Shown here: one piece after another, positions 27,226 through 36,709 of the stretch | Layout: each line of letters opens with the position of its first letter | Position numbering within the stretch: position 1 is the stretch's first letter | NCBI RefSeq assembly: GCF_011305535.1 | Contig: NZ_CP049905.1 | Coordinates: 4,090,001 to 4,154,000 of the forward strand | Reading direction: 5' to 3' | Length of the DNA stretch: 64,000 bases | DNA from: Diaphorobacter sp. HDW4B | GTDB taxonomy: Bacteria; Pseudomonadota; Gammaproteobacteria; Burkholderiales; Burkholderiaceae_C | Translations under genes and position numbers: made by a program | The notes under the pieces: generated by a model | Told to the model about the DNA's origin: nothing | The model's database searches: none | Seen by the model: only the letters and a program-made list of their open reading frames with translations

Positions 27226-29208
27226 ATGAGCGCCATTGAGTCCGTGCTGGTGGAAAACCGAGTGTTCCCACCCGCCGAAAGTTTTGTGAAGGCTGCCCGC
27301 GTGTCTGGCATGGCCGGATACCAGGCCCTTTGCGACGAAGCCGAAAAAGACTTCGAAGGCTTCTGGGCTCGACTGGCGCGCGAGAACGTTCAGTGGAGCA
27401 AACCCTTCACGCAGACGCTGGACGAGTCCAATGCGCCGTTCTTCAAGTGGTTTGCCGACGGCGAACTCAACGCAAGCGCCAACTGTCTCGACAAGCACAT
27501 CGGCACCCCCACCGAAAACAAGACCGCCATCATCTTCGAAGGTGATGACGGCACCGTCACCAAAGTCACCTTCAAGGAACTGCTGGCCCGCGTGAGCCAG
27601 TTCGCCAACGCGCTCAAGGCGCACGGCATCAAGAAGGGCGACCGGGTTCTGATCTACATGCCGATGACCATCGAGGGCGTGGTCGCCATGCAGGCGTGCG
27701 CTCGCATCGGTGCCACACACAGCGTGGTGTTCGGTGGCTTCTCGGCCAAGGCGGTGAACGAGCGCATTGTGGACGTGGGCGCGGTGGCCGTGGTCACTGC
27801 CAACTACCAGCTGCGCGGTGGCAAGGAACTGCCGCTGAAAGCCATCGTCGATGAAGCCATCGACGCAGGCGGCTGCGAAGGCGTGAAGAACGTCTTCGTG
27901 TTCGAGCGCACCAAGAACGCCTGCAAGATGGTCGCCGGTCGCGACAAGACTTTCGGCGAGATGCTGGCCGGCCAGAGCACCGAATGCGCACCCGTGCCGG
28001 TGGAAGCCGAGCACCCGCTGTTCATCCTCTACACCAGCGGCTCCACTGGCAAGCCCAAGGGCGTGCAGCACGCCACAGGCGGCTATGTGCTGTGGTCCAA
28101 GGTGACGATGGACTGGACCTTCGACGCCAAGCCCGACGACGTGTTCTGGTGCACGGCCGACATCGGCTGGATCACCGGCCACACCTATGTCTGCTACGGC
28201 CCGCTGGCCGCCGGCATCACGCAGGTGGTGTTCGAAGGCATTCCCACATTCCCGCATGCCGGTCGTTTCTGGGAAATGATCCAGCGCCACAAGGTCACCA
28301 CGTTCTACACCGCGCCAACCGCCATCCGCTCGCTGATCAAGGCGGCGGATTCGGACGAAAAGGTGCATCCCAAGAATTGGGATCTGTCCTCTTTGCGCAT
28401 TCTGGGAAGTGTGGGCGAGCCAATCAATCCTGAAGCGTGGATGTGGTACTACCGCAATATCGGCCACGAGCGTTGCCCCATCGTTGATACCTTCTGGCAG
28501 ACAGAAACCGGCGGCCATGTGATCACGCCGCTGCCTGGTGCGACGCCGCTGGTGCCGGGCTCGTGCACGCTGCCGCTGCCGGGCATCACCACCGCCATCG
28601 TCGATGAATCGGGCAACGACATGCCCAATGGTTCGGGTGGCATTCTTGTGATCAAGCGACCTTGGCCGTCCATGATCCGCAACATCTGGAATGATCCAGA
28701 GCGCTTCAAGAAGAGCTACTTCCCCGAAGAGCTCAAAGGCTACTACCTTGCGGGCGACGGCGCGGTGCGCAATGCCGACAACGGTTATTTCCGCATCACG
28801 GGCCGCATCGACGACGTGCTGAACGTCTCCGGTCACCGCATGGGCACGATGGAAATCGAATCCGCGCTGGTCGCCAAGACCGATCTGGTGGCCGAAGCCG
28901 CCGTGGTCGGCCGTCCCGACGACGTGACTGGCGAAGCGATCTGCGCGTTCGTCGTTCTGAAGCGCGGCCGTCCGACAGGCGACGAAGCCAAGGCGATTGC
29001 CACCGAACTGCGCAACTGGGTGGCCAAGGAAATCGGCCCCATCGCCAAGCCCAAGGACATCCGCTTCGGCGACAACCTGCCCAAGACCCGCAGCGGCAAG
29101 ATCATGCGCCGCCTGCTGCGCTCGCTGGCCAAGGGCGAGGAGATCACGCAAGATACGAGCACGCTGGAGAACCCGGCAATTCTGGATCAATTGGCTGAAA
29201 CCAATTGA
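27226..29208 (+). CDS. acs: Acetyl-CoA synthetase (AMP-forming)
   Basis: 660-residue acyl-adenylate-forming enzyme converting acetate, ATP and CoA to acetyl-CoA. Motifs in order: [12 protein letters not shown] (ATP loop), [20 protein letters not shown], the [13 protein letters not shown] core motif, YLAGDGAV, the hinge [19 protein letters not shown], and C-terminal [11 protein letters not shown], whose K625 is the lysine controlled by reversible acetylation. The start at 27226 follows AGGAGA by 8 nt; the frame to 27142 is not needed. A sigma-54-like site lies upstream and a row of hairpins follows the stop. PrpE-like propionyl specificity cannot be excluded but the sequence fits Acs. Confidence 0.95.
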   Translation: MSAIESVLVENRVFPPAESFVKAARVSGMAGYQALCDEAEKDFEGFWARLARENVQWSKPFTQTLDESNAPFFKWFADGELNASANCLDKHIGTPTENKTAIIFEGDDGTVTKVTFKELLARVSQFANALKAHGIKKGDRVLIYMPMTIEGVVAMQACARIGATHSVVFGGFSAKAVNERIVDVGAVAVVTANYQLRGGKELPLKAIVDEAIDAGGCEGVKNVFVFERTKNACKMVAGRDKTFGEMLAGQSTECAPVPVEAEHPLFILYTSGSTGKPKGVQHATGGYVLWSKVTMDWTFDAKPDDVFWCTADIGWITGHTYVCYGPLAAGITQVVFEGIPTFPHAGRFWEMIQRHKVTTFYTAPTAIRSLIKAADSDEKVHPKNWDLSSLRILGSVGEPINPEAWMWYYRNIGHERCPIVDTFWQTETGGHVITPLPGATPLVPGSCTLPLPGITTAIVDESGNDMPNGSGGILVIKRPWPSMIRNIWNDPERFKKSYFPEELKGYYLAGDGAVRNADNGYFRITGRIDDVLNVSGHRMGTMEIESALVAKTDLVAEAAVVGRPDDVTGEAICAFVVLKRGRPTGDEAKAIATELRNWVAKEIGPIAKPKDIRFGDNLPKTRSGKIMRRLLRSLAKGEEITQDTSTLENPAILDQLAETN

Positions 29209-29337
29209 TCAAGAACGCGCCGAAAGGCGCGATGCGCAAGGCGCATTGCCGGATTCGGGGAACACTCCTATCGCGCAGCGATGTGATGTGTTCACCAGAG
29301 CTTTTTCTTGCAGATCAATTGGCTGAAACCAACTGAT
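29185..29337. repeat. Direct repeat of the acs 3' end and tandem hairpins
   Basis: The last 25 bases around the acs stop (29185-29209) recur at 29313-29337 with one mismatch. Each copy is itself a hairpin (ATCAATTGG, CTGAAA loop, CCAATTGAT). Between them lie two perfect small hairpins: CGCGCC-GAAA-GGCGCG (29216-29231) and ATGCGC-AAG-GCGCAT (29232-29246). The array probably shapes the acs mRNA 3' end or records a small duplication. Confidence 0.7.
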
Positions 29338-29354
29338 ATTCGGTAGTCGAATGA

Positions 29355-29386
29355 AAGCCCGCAGTTTCACGACTGCGGGCTTTTCT
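29355..29386 (+). terminator. Intrinsic terminator downstream of acs
   Basis: AAGCCCGCAGT (29355-29365) pairs with ACTGCGGGCTT (29372-29382), loop TTCACG, followed by TTTTCT. It is about 150 nt after the acs stop. With the repeats it fills the 333-bp gap before the next gene. Confidence 0.9.
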
Positions 29387-29541
29387 CATTCTGAGCGCTG
29401 GTATTTGTATAGCTTTGTCAAAAATCTGTAGGACTTGGCCGTAAATCTCGGGCAATTCCACAGTCGGTGCTTGGCATCGGATACAAACAAGGTTTCCCAT
29501 ACCTGTTTGTCGAAACTCTGCTTCGAGGGAGTTTGCTTTCC

Positions 29542-30066
29542 ATGAATATCAGAACCATCATTCTTTTGCTGATTTCCATCGCCATTGCGGCTCTGGCCGT
29601 TTTGAACTGGAACACGCTGATCACACCAACCACCGTCTCGCTCGGCGTGACGGACATCGAAGCGCCGCTGGGCGCGATCATGCTGGGCCTGACGATTCTG
29701 CTGAGTGTGTTCTTTCTGGCCTACGTGCTCACGCTGCACGGCTCGGTGTTGTTGGAGACGCGCCGCCACGTCAAGGACATGAACGCCCAGCGTGATCTGG
29801 CAGACAAGGCCGAGATGTCGCGCTTCACCGAACTGCGCCAGTTTCTGGAAACCCAGCAGCGCCAGTCGCAGGACCTGTTCAACGCCCGCATGGACGCGAT
29901 GGAAGCCCGCGTGACGGCCCGCACCGCCGAGTCCGAGAACGTGACCGCAGCCTTCATGGGCCAGTTGGAGGACCAACTGCGTGGCCGGGCATCCTCAGCC
30001 TCCGGGGTCCAGCGGGTGGCCGATGTGGACGTGGGCGCATTCAAGCCCTCCGGCGAGCGTTTCTGA
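29542..30066 (+). CDS. LapA-domain-like membrane protein with coiled coil
   Basis: 174-residue protein. It begins MNIRTIILLLISIAIAALAVLNW, a first TM, and a second TM follows at about 45-65 (AIMLGLTILLSVFFLAYVL). This two-helix layout is that of LapA/DUF1049 proteins. The remaining 100 residues are soluble, charged and predicted helical (RHVKDMNAQRDLADKAEMSRFTELRQFL), likely a coiled coil facing the cytoplasm. In E. coli LapA takes part in regulating lipopolysaccharide assembly; whether this protein does so is inference. The start at 29542 gives a clean membrane start with GAGGGA upstream. It converges on the cytochrome c gene. Confidence 0.7.
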   Translation: MNIRTIILLLISIAIAALAVLNWNTLITPTTVSLGVTDIEAPLGAIMLGLTILLSVFFLAYVLTLHGSVLLETRRHVKDMNAQRDLADKAEMSRFTELRQFLETQQRQSQDLFNARMDAMEARVTARTAESENVTAAFMGQLEDQLRGRASSASGVQRVADVDVGAFKPSGERF

Positions 30067-30094
30067 CAACCGACATCACCCGGTTCCTCCCATG

Positions 30095-30133
30095 AAAAAC
30101 GCCGCGCTGCAGAGATTGCAGCGCGGCGTTTTT
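30095..30133. terminator. Bidirectional intrinsic terminator
   Basis: A 17-bp perfect stem (30095-30111 with 30117-30133, core ACGCCGCGCTGCA) with a GAGAT loop, bounded by five A on one side and five T on the other. It serves the convergent LapA-like and cytochrome c genes. Confidence 0.93.
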
Positions 30134-30158
30134 GTTGGGATTTTTGAAGGAGCGATGC

Positions 30159-30464
30159 TTACTTCAGGGTCAGCACCCAGTCAGCCAGCTTCTTGGCATC
30201 GGCGTCGTTCACCTGGGCGTTGGCAGGCATGGGCACGGGGCCCCACACGCCGGAGCCGCCCTTGATGATCTTGCCAGCCAGCGTTTCGGATGCGCCGGCC
30301 TTGCCTGCGTACTTGGCGGCCACTTCCTTGAAAGCAGGGCCCACCAGCTTCTTGTCCACTGCGTGGCAGGCCATGCAGTTCTTCGAGGTGGCAAGAGCCT
30401 GGTCAGCGAAGGCTGGGGCTGCCACTGCGAGCGTCATTGCGAGTGTGATCAGGGAGCGCTTCAT
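30159..30464 (-). CDS. Periplasmic class I cytochrome c (c551/c552 type)
   Basis: 101-residue electron carrier. Residues 1-20 are a signal peptide (cleavage after AFA). Heme c attaches at C30-M-A-C33-H34, and the sixth ligand is M79 in [11 protein letters not shown]. The remainder ([35 protein letters not shown]) is the classic c551/c552 pattern. It shuttles electrons between the bc1 complex or nitrite/oxygen reductases in the periplasm; the exact partner is not evident because the gene is alone. The start at 30464 follows AGGAAAAGAAG. A strong terminator lies beyond it. Confidence 0.92.
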   Translation of the reverse strand: MKRSLITLAMTLAVAAPAFADQALATSKNCMACHAVDKKLVGPAFKEVAAKYAGKAGASETLAGKIIKGGSGVWGPVPMPANAQVNDADAKKLADWVLTLK

Positions 30465-30662
30465 CTTCTTTTCCTATCTTCCGTGGGTTACAGTTACTGG
30501 TACTTAATGCGATTGTAGTGATCGGGGTTGACCGGAAACGATGATCCGGTTCAAGAATTTCCGGTTTGCGCGTCGGATCAGTTTTTACTTATCCGGCGCA
30601 ATCCACCGCCGTCACATCGCAGCATTCGAACAATTCAACAAGGCATTTTGGAGGAATCAACC

Positions 30663-30899
30663 GTGTACACATTGGGTTTGGGGATTCTGCTGGTTCTGCT
30701 CAAGTATCTGGAAGTCGGCCCGGTGGCCAATTGGTCCTGGTGGGTGGTTCTTTCTCCATTTGCTGTCACGGCGATCTGGTGGACCTGGGCGGATGCATCC
30801 GGTTACAGCAAGCGCAAGGCCATGGAAAAGATGGACAAGCGCCGTCAAGACCGTATCGACCGCGCCAAGCAGGCGATTGGCCGCAGCGACCGTCGCTGA
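30663..30899 (+). CDS. Small Trp-rich membrane protein (TIGR04438-like)
   Basis: 78-residue protein starting with GTG at 30663, supported by a perfect GGAGG 8 nt upstream; the longer open frame from 30528 has no such site. The N-terminal half is hydrophobic (LGLGILLVLLKYLEVGPVANWSWWVVLSPFAV) and contains a Trp cluster (WSWW, then IWWTW). The C-terminal half is strongly basic (KRKAMEKMDKRRQDRIDRAKQAIGR). This matches the small Trp-rich protein family of Burkholderiales, whose function is unknown. It probably sits in the inner membrane with the basic helix in the cytoplasm. Confidence 0.8.
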   Translation: MYTLGLGILLVLLKYLEVGPVANWSWWVVLSPFAVTAIWWTWADASGYSKRKAMEKMDKRRQDRIDRAKQAIGRSDRR

Positions 30900-31069
30900 A
30901 TTCCGGTTGAGCAAGGCTTTGTGCATGGGCGCATATTGCGTGCGCGCATCGTCAATGCCGATGTCGCGCACGTAAAGCCGCTGCAAACACCTGTCACTGA
31001 AATCTTTCACAGCAGAAGTCTCGCATCTCCTATGGCGAGGGTAGGGCTAAGCCCTGTCGGCTGATGAGG

Positions 31070-31197
31070 CGCGGGGGCTGCGGGATAATGGCGGAGTTCT
31101 GTCCGGAGCGCCGCCGCAGGAGCCCAAAAGGCTTCCCAACCCAGCGAATCGGGCACATGACCCGGTTTACCCTGCGGGCCCCCGAAGCTTTTTTGAT
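31070..31197 (+). promoter_or_regulatory. Structured leader upstream of ilvD
   Basis: The 369-bp gap 30900-31268 contains several dyads. GCGGGGGC at 31071 can pair with GCCCCCG ending at 31184, which is followed by AAGCTTTTTTG; inside lie smaller stems such as CGGG-CACATGA-CCCG (31150-31164). This could be an attenuator or an intrinsic terminator for an upstream transcript. The pairing is imperfect and spans about 100 nt, so the call is tentative. Confidence 0.35.
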
Positions 31198-31268
31198 AAA
31201 TTGGCAGCCCCGCTTGGGTGACTGCCCAAAAGAGTGTTTCTGTTTCCGTTTCCTATTCAGTAACCACG

Positions 31269-33137
31269 ATGCCCGCATACCGTTCCAAAACATCCACCGC
31301 CGGTCGCAACATGGCTGGTGCCCGCTCGCTGTGGCGCGCCACCGGCATGAAAGATGACGACTTCTCCAAGCCGATCGTCGCGGTGGTCAACTCGTTCACC
31401 CAGTTCGTGCCCGGCCACGTTCACCTGAAGGATCTGGGCCAGCTCGTCGCGCGCGAGATCGAAGCCGCTGGCGGCGTCGCCAAGGAATTCAACACCATCG
31501 CCGTGGACGACGGCATCGCCATGGGCCACGATGGCATGCTGTATTCGCTGCCCAGCCGCGAAATCATTGCCGACTCGGTCGAGTACATGGTGAACGCGCA
31601 CTGCGCCGACGCGATGGTCTGCATCAGCAACTGCGACAAAATCACCCCCGGCATGCTGATGGCCGCCATGCGCCTGAACATTCCGGTCGTGTTCGTCTCG
31701 GGTGGCCCGATGGAGGCCGGCAAGGTCAAGCTGGCCGTGCCCGGTGTTGATGGCGTGAAAACCATCCAGATCAAGAAGCTCGACCTGATCGACGCCATGG
31801 TGATGGCCGCCGACGACAAGGTGAGCGATGCAGAGGTGGCCGAAGTGGAGCGCTCCGCTTGCCCGACCTGCGGTTCGTGCTCGGGCATGTTCACCGCCAA
31901 CTCCATGAACTGCCTGGCCGAAGCGCTGGGCCTGGCGCTGCCGGGCAACGGCACCGTGGTGGCCACGCACTCGGACCGTGAACAGCTGTTCAAGCGCGCC
32001 GGTCGTCTGGCCGTGGAACTGTGCAAGCGCTACTACGAACAGGAAGACGCGAGCATCCTGCCGCGCTCGGTGGGCTTCAAGGCGTTCGAGAACGCCATCA
32101 CGCTCGACATCGCGATGGGCGGCTCCACCAACACCATCCTGCACTTGCTGGCGATTGCGCAAGAAGCCGAAATCGACTTCGGCATGACCGACATCGACCG
32201 CCTCTCGCGCACCGTGCCGCAGCTGTGCAAGGTGGCTCCCAACACCAACAAATACCACATCGAAGACGTGCACCGCGCAGGCGGCATCATGGCCATCCTT
32301 GGTGAACTCGATCGCGCAGGCAAGCTGCACACCGATGTGCCCACCGTGCACGCCAAGACCATGAAGGACGCGCTCGCGCAGTGGGACATCACCCGCACCA
32401 CTGACGAAGCCGTCAAGACCTTCTACATGGCGGGTCCTGCCGGTATCCCCACGCAAGTGGCGTTCAGCCAGAGCACCCGTTGGCCCAGCCTCGATCTGGA
32501 TCGCGCCGAAGGCTGCATCCGCTCGTATGACCACGCTTTCTCCAAGGAAGGCGGCTTGGCCGTGCTCAAGGGCAATATCGCGCTCGACGGCTGCGTGGTG
32601 AAGACGGCGGGCGTGGATGACTCCATCCTCGTGTTCGAAGGCCCGGCGCACGTCGTCGAGTCGCAGGACGAAGCCGTGGAGAACATCCTGGCCGACAAGG
32701 TCAAGGCGGGCGACGTGGTCGTCGTGCGCTACGAAGGCCCCAAGGGCGGCCCCGGCATGCAGGAAATGCTGTACCCGACCAGCTACATCAAGTCCAAGGG
32801 CTTGGGCAAGGCCTGCGCGCTGCTCACCGACGGTCGTTTCTCGGGCGGCACATCGGGCCTGTCGATCGGCCACTGCTCGCCCGAAGCGGCCGCTGGCGGC
32901 AACATTGGCCTCGTGCGCAACGGCGACAAGATCCGCATCGACATCCCCAACCGTACCATCGACGTGCTGGTGAGCGACGAAGAACTCGCCCGCCGCCGCG
33001 AAGAGCAGAACGCCAAGGGCTGGAAGCCCAGCAAGCCACGCCCACGCAAGGTGTCCACCGCGCTCAAGGCCTACGCCAAGCTGGTGACCTCTGCCGACAA
33101 GGGCGCGGTGCGCGACACGTCGCTGCTGGACGATTGA
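31269..33137 (+). CDS. ilvD: Dihydroxy-acid dehydratase
   Basis: 622-residue iron-sulfur enzyme of valine, leucine and isoleucine synthesis, dehydrating 2,3-dihydroxy acids to 2-keto acids. It aligns from the first residue with E. coli IlvD ([20 protein letters not shown]). Cluster-binding cysteines lie in [11 protein letters not shown] and [19 protein letters not shown]; the Mg site [12 protein letters not shown] and the C-terminal [15 protein letters not shown] are intact. The start at 31269 matches the family although no clear ribosome site precedes it; the frame to 31218 adds a repetitive Ser/Val stretch. A terminator follows at once. Confidence 0.97.
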   Translation: MPAYRSKTSTAGRNMAGARSLWRATGMKDDDFSKPIVAVVNSFTQFVPGHVHLKDLGQLVAREIEAAGGVAKEFNTIAVDDGIAMGHDGMLYSLPSREIIADSVEYMVNAHCADAMVCISNCDKITPGMLMAAMRLNIPVVFVSGGPMEAGKVKLAVPGVDGVKTIQIKKLDLIDAMVMAADDKVSDAEVAEVERSACPTCGSCSGMFTANSMNCLAEALGLALPGNGTVVATHSDREQLFKRAGRLAVELCKRYYEQEDASILPRSVGFKAFENAITLDIAMGGSTNTILHLLAIAQEAEIDFGMTDIDRLSRTVPQLCKVAPNTNKYHIEDVHRAGGIMAILGELDRAGKLHTDVPTVHAKTMKDALAQWDITRTTDEAVKTFYMAGPAGIPTQVAFSQSTRWPSLDLDRAEGCIRSYDHAFSKEGGLAVLKGNIALDGCVVKTAGVDDSILVFEGPAHVVESQDEAVENILADKVKAGDVVVVRYEGPKGGPGMQEMLYPTSYIKSKGLGKACALLTDGRFSGGTSGLSIGHCSPEAAAGGNIGLVRNGDKIRIDIPNRTIDVLVSDEELARRREEQNAKGWKPSKPRPRKVSTALKAYAKLVTSADKGAVRDTSLLDD

Positions 33138-33160
33138 GCGCGCCTCATGCCTCGATGACC

Positions 33161-33186
33161 AAGCCGCTCCTCGTGAGCGGCTTTTT
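33161..33186 (+). terminator. Intrinsic terminator of ilvD
   Basis: AAGCCGCTC (33161-33169) pairs with GAGCGGCTT (33175-33183), loop CTCGT, and five T follow. It lies 24 bp after the ilvD stop. Confidence 0.9.
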
Positions 33187-33293
33187 CTTGGGCTCCGTAT
33201 CCGCATTGCAGCGGCGCGTGCTGTGAGGGATGCCTCTTTCACACTCGTGGACAACACGGAATGAGCGATGTCCGGGTTTGGTCGAGTGCAATG

Positions 33294-33331
33294 AAAAACG
33301 CACCCCGGCAGCAAGCCATGGGTGCGTTTTT
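33294..33331. terminator. Bidirectional terminator after the large secreted-protein gene
   Basis: AAAAACGCACCC (33294-33305) pairs with GGGTGCGTTTTT (33320-33331), 14-nt loop. A and T runs on the two flanks allow function on both strands. It ends 20 bp from the stop of the minus-strand gene. Confidence 0.8.
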
Positions 33332-33350
33332 GTTGGACGGCTTTATCGCT

Positions 33351-35201
33351 TTATGGTTTGCGGCGACGCAAATTCCGCATGCCCCATGCCGCCATCAGCG
33401 TGACCATCAGGCCGCCAAACAAACTGCCGCCCACGGGGACTGGTGTGGGAGCTGCGGTGCTGCCGTTCACGGTAACGGTCACGTTCGCGGTTTCCTTCAC
33501 TCCGCCCGCTGACACGGTATAGGTGAACTGGGCAGTGCCCGTGTAGTCCTTGTCGGGCGTGAAGATCACCGTGTTGTCCGCCTGAACCGTGACAGTGCCA
33601 TTGGTTACGGTGATCGGCGTGCCGACTGTCACGGCCTGCCCATTGATTTCCGAAATGACCCGGGCGGGATTTTCGAAACTGTCGTTGGCCAGCACAGGAA
33701 TCGTCACGGGCGTGTTCAGCGGCGTGGTGCGAGCGTCGTCGGTGACATCGACGACAGGCGTCACGGGGATGGGGACAGTCTGCGGTGCGGCTCCGTTGTC
33801 CGGCGTGATAGTGACCGATGCGGGGCCGTTGTAGTCCGGCGTGTTGGTGAAGGTCAAACCACTCAGGGCAGCGTTCACCTGTGCGGGTGTGCCGGTGATC
33901 GTGATGGTGCTGGTGCCGTTGCCTGTCACGGTCGCACCGCCGGTGGAGACGGTGGCAGTCCCATTCGTCACCGTGACTGTCGTGGTGACTGTCGCTCCCG
34001 CAGGCGGAATCGTGACGCCAGTGACGGGGACTGGTGTGTCTTCCGGAGTGCTGGCAGGTGCTGCCGGAACATGCGGGGTGATCGTGATGTCGAGCGTGGA
34101 CGTGTCCACTCCGCCATGCCCGTCGCTGACCGTGTAGGTTGCTTGCGGAACGGCACCTGTGTAAGTGACCAAAGGCGTGAACACATAGCTGCCATCGGCA
34201 TTGATCAGCAACGTTCCGACGCCCGGGAGTGTGGCCGTGTCGCCCGGGTTGTATGGCGTACCGCCAACGACGAAGCCGGTGATGCTCAACGGGTCGTTCT
34301 GTGGGTCGGTCGCATTGCTCAGCACGTTCTTGCTGATGGGAGTGCCCTGCGGCGTGGTCTCCACTTCGTTGCCATCGATGGGCGGATCGTTGTTGGCCAT
34401 CGTGATGGTGAGCGTCGAGGTGTCGAGCCCGCCATTGCCATCGGTCACCGTATAGGTGGAAACCGGAACGGGACCGACGTAGTTGGCGGCAGGCGTGAAC
34501 ACGTAGCTGCCATCGGCGTTGATCTGCAGCGTGCCAACGCCTGCAATGTTGGCGGTTTGACCTGCAGCGTAGACCGTCGTGTCACCGGGAAGCTGGAACC
34601 AGAGAATGCTGAGAATGTCGCCCGTGTCCGGGTCGCTCGCACCGTTGAGAACACCATTGGCTGCGCTCACGGTCAACGTGGCGTTCTTGTAGGCCGTATT
34701 CGTGTCGTCGGGGTCCACGGGAGGATTGTTGACGAGGGGCTGAACCGCCAATTGCACCCCTGAGACCTGCTGAGCGTTGGTGTAGATGACGGTCTTGTGA
34801 TGCACGAGCACGCCATCGACGGCTTGATTCGTGAAGACTTCGTAGGCCACCTTGGGGCCTGTGTTGTGGTTTGGTGCCGCCCCATAGATGGTGATGGTGT
34901 CGTTCGCCACGGTGGTTGTGGATCGGACGATGCGCTGAATGCCGTAGAGTGCAGACGCATTCGTCAGCGGGTCATTGGTCTGGTCCAGGTAGATGCTGGG
35001 AATGATCCAGTCAAATCCTGCTGCTGCCCCTTTGGCCGTGAAGGAGACGACTTCGGTGCCAACCTGTTTGCTGTTGACATGGGTGGGAGGTGTTGTGGGG
35101 GGGCGACGAGCGTAGACAGCCGTGCCACGGTTTTTTTGGCAAAAGCCATCTCGAAATCGAAGCTGGGGCCCAGCGGGCCGAAGGATGGGTTGGTTCCCCA
35201 T
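33351..35201 (-). CDS. Large secreted cadherin/Ig-like repeat protein, C-terminal part after a frameshift
   Basis: The true coding part of this frame begins near 35100-35135, where it takes over from the upstream frame; the ATG at 35201 lies in the overlap and would not give a secreted product. The C-terminal part (about 580 residues) has serial beta-sandwich repeats: two copies of GVGTLLINADGSYVFTP followed by YTV-DG-GG-DTSTL-IT, then TPEDTPVPVTGVTIPPAG, then a VLANDSF repeat ending FTPDKDYTGTAQFTYTV. The final residues (PTPVPVGG, hydrophobic helix, MRNLRRRKP) form an IPTL-CTERM-like sorting tail similar to that of the protein at 1193-2968. Likely a surface adhesin or matrix protein. As written the gene is broken. 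Confidence 0.72.
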   Translation of the reverse strand: MGNQPILRPAGPQLRFRDGFCQKNRGTAVYARRPPTTPPTHVNSKQVGTEVVSFTAKGAAAGFDWIIPSIYLDQTNDPLTNASALYGIQRIVRSTTTVANDTITIYGAAPNHNTGPKVAYEVFTNQAVDGVLVHHKTVIYTNAQQVSGVQLAVQPLVNNPPVDPDDTNTAYKNATLTVSAANGVLNGASDPDTGDILSILWFQLPGDTTVYAAGQTANIAGVGTLQINADGSYVFTPAANYVGPVPVSTYTVTDGNGGLDTSTLTITMANNDPPIDGNEVETTPQGTPISKNVLSNATDPQNDPLSITGFVVGGTPYNPGDTATLPGVGTLLINADGSYVFTPLVTYTGAVPQATYTVSDGHGGVDTSTLDITITPHVPAAPASTPEDTPVPVTGVTIPPAGATVTTTVTVTNGTATVSTGGATVTGNGTSTITITGTPAQVNAALSGLTFTNTPDYNGPASVTITPDNGAAPQTVPIPVTPVVDVTDDARTTPLNTPVTIPVLANDSFENPARVISEINGQAVTVGTPITVTNGTVTVQADNTVIFTPDKDYTGTAQFTYTVSAGGVKETANVTVTVNGSTAAPTPVPVGGSLFGGLMVTLMAAWGMRNLRRRKP

Positions 35202-36391
35202 TCGCCATAGTCCATCATGGAGGTTGCTGCTGCCAAGCTGGGTTGCAACCAGCCTCCGCCGGGGTTGTTGGTGCTGAGACCGCGAATCGTGACCGGCACG
35301 ATGTTCACGCCGTCGATGTCCTTGGTGTACGTTCCCCCGGCCAGCGAAAGATTATTGGGCGTGGAGATGTTGACGTAATTGGCCACCCCCGCTCTTGCTT
35401 CTGCCTCGTCAATGATTCCATCCCCACTGGTGTCGGCCTTCATCGCCTGCGACGCATCGGGTGCATTGATGTCGGCTGTGCCACTGACTCTGGTGACCGG
35501 CAGCATGGTCAACCACAGGCTGGAGTTGGTCGTGTAAGGCGAGGTGTCTGTTGCGGTATAGGCAATCTCGGGGATGGGGCCGAGATAGTTGGCGGCAGGC
35601 TTGAAGGTGTAGGCACCAGTGGACGCCAGATTGAATACGCCGACGCCTGCGATGGGAAAGTCGGTGCCGACGGTACCTGCCACTCCGCCGACCGTGAACG
35701 CTGTGACCGCCAATCCGGGGCCGGGATTGAGGTCGTTGCTCAGGACGTTGCCGGAGGCGGTCTGATTTTGCGTCACTCCATTAAAGTCGTTGAGTGCCAC
35801 TTTGCGTTGATTGGCAGTGGTTGCGGCAACAGAAATGCTCGCTGTGGCTGTCGCAAGCGGCGTCGCGGTGGCATCGAAAACGGCAGGCAAACCCGGATTG
35901 AAGACCTCGATTTTCAGTACGTCGCTGCCGTTGTAGTAGATGTTGGGCGTGTAGACGAGATTCGTCAGCGCAGTATTGATTGCAGCAAAAGTGCCTTGGA
36001 CAGTGATGGAGTCGATATTTGTGCTGGGCCCATGATTGAGCATAGGTCCGACGGGTGCGTTCGTCGCGGCGTCAAACAAAGTCCCCCCAGCCGCCGCCAG
36101 ACCCGCTGTGGTACTGAGGTACACCGCACCATGGGTCACAGAAAGTCTGACCTTGAACGTCGAAGTTGAATCGGCGGGGGATGACGCCACCAGTTGAATG
36201 AAACTGGCGAAATTCAACTGCGTTCGCGTAGCGTTGGTGAGTGCCAGATTTTCGTTGACCGTCTGTGTGCCAGCCGGGATTGAGATGGTGGGCGCAGCAA
36301 ACGCTGTTGAGCAAAGCCCTGCTGCAGTCAGAAAAATCGAGCCGGAAATCAGGCGCGCAACAACATGTTGGGCAAAAGGCGGCGGCAGCAT
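34964..36391 (-). CDS. Large secreted cadherin/Ig-like repeat protein, N-terminal part before a frameshift
   Basis: The start at 36391 (MLPPPFAQHVVARLISG) has GGGAGA 6 nt upstream and a clear signal peptide ending TAFA; the longer frame to 36427 does not. The mature part begins TISIPAGTQTVNENLALTN, followed by cadherin-like or beta-sandwich repeats (VLSNDLNPGPGLAVTAFTVGG, GVGVFNLASTGAYTFKPAANYLGPI) and one EF-hand-like or dockerin-like loop (DTSGDGIIDEAEA). The meaningful reading ends near 35100; beyond that the frame continues only as out-of-frame sequence to 34964. Joined with the downstream part it would be about 1,010 residues. Confidence 0.75.
   Translation of the reverse strand: MLPPPFAQHVVARLISGSIFLTAAGLCSTAFAAPTISIPAGTQTVNENLALTNATRTQLNFASFIQLVASSPADSTSTFKVRLSVTHGAVYLSTTAGLAAAGGTLFDAATNAPVGPMLNHGPSTNIDSITVQGTFAAINTALTNLVYTPNIYYNGSDVLKIEVFNPGLPAVFDATATPLATATASISVAATTANQRKVALNDFNGVTQNQTASGNVLSNDLNPGPGLAVTAFTVGGVAGTVGTDFPIAGVGVFNLASTGAYTFKPAANYLGPIPEIAYTATDTSPYTTNSSLWLTMLPVTRVSGTADINAPDASQAMKADTSGDGIIDEAEARAGVANYVNISTPNNLSLAGGTYTKDIDGVNIVPVTIRGLSTNNPGGGWLQPSLAAATSMMDYGEWGTNPSFGPLGPSFDFEMAFAKKTVARLSTLVAPPQHLPPMSTANRLAPKSSPSRPKGQQQDLTGSFPASTWTRPMTR
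35097..35103 (-). other. Homopolymer run of seven G (C on the coding strand) at a frameshift
   Basis: Seven G in the plus strand sit where the reading frame of the large secreted protein is lost. Eight would join the two frames (ARLSTLVAPPTTPPTHVNS). A run of seven T (A on the coding strand) 30 bp away is an alternative site. It may be a sequencing error, a real mutation or a slipped-strand switch. Confidence 0.7.
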
Positions 36392-36657
36392 GAAGTCTCC
36401 CAAAACTTGAAAATCAGATTCGGACACAAGCGAACATGCGCCGCGTTGGAGCGCATGTCAGCCCAGAGGAATGGACAACTGAACCAGTCGAACAGGCTGC
36501 GTGACGTTGTTGTTTTTTTCGGGCTTATCTTTGCAATTCATTTTTTGCACGATAGGGAGCGTCTGGATCACAGCTATTTCTGCATCGTTGCATCGTTTTG
36601 ATGAATGCAATTGTTAAAACTTGTTAATACTGATGAAAAGCCGCGAGTAATAGAGAA

Positions 36658-36677
36658 AAGGGCACCGAAGTGCCCTT
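36658..36677 (-). terminator. Intrinsic terminator of the pirin gene
   Basis: On the minus strand AAGGGCAC-TTCG-GTGCCCTT is followed by TTCTC, a classic UUCG-capped hairpin with a T-rich tail. It lies 33 bp after the pirin stop. The rest of the 318-bp gap to 36392 is AT-rich and should hold the promoter of the large secreted protein. Confidence 0.85.
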
Positions 36678-36709
36678 GATATGCTCAATTGATAACTGAG
36701 TTGACTGCT

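Noticed and set aside
31257-33314. 685-codon minus-strand frame opposite ilvD
   Set aside because: Shadow of the well-conserved ilvD gene; no recognisable protein features.
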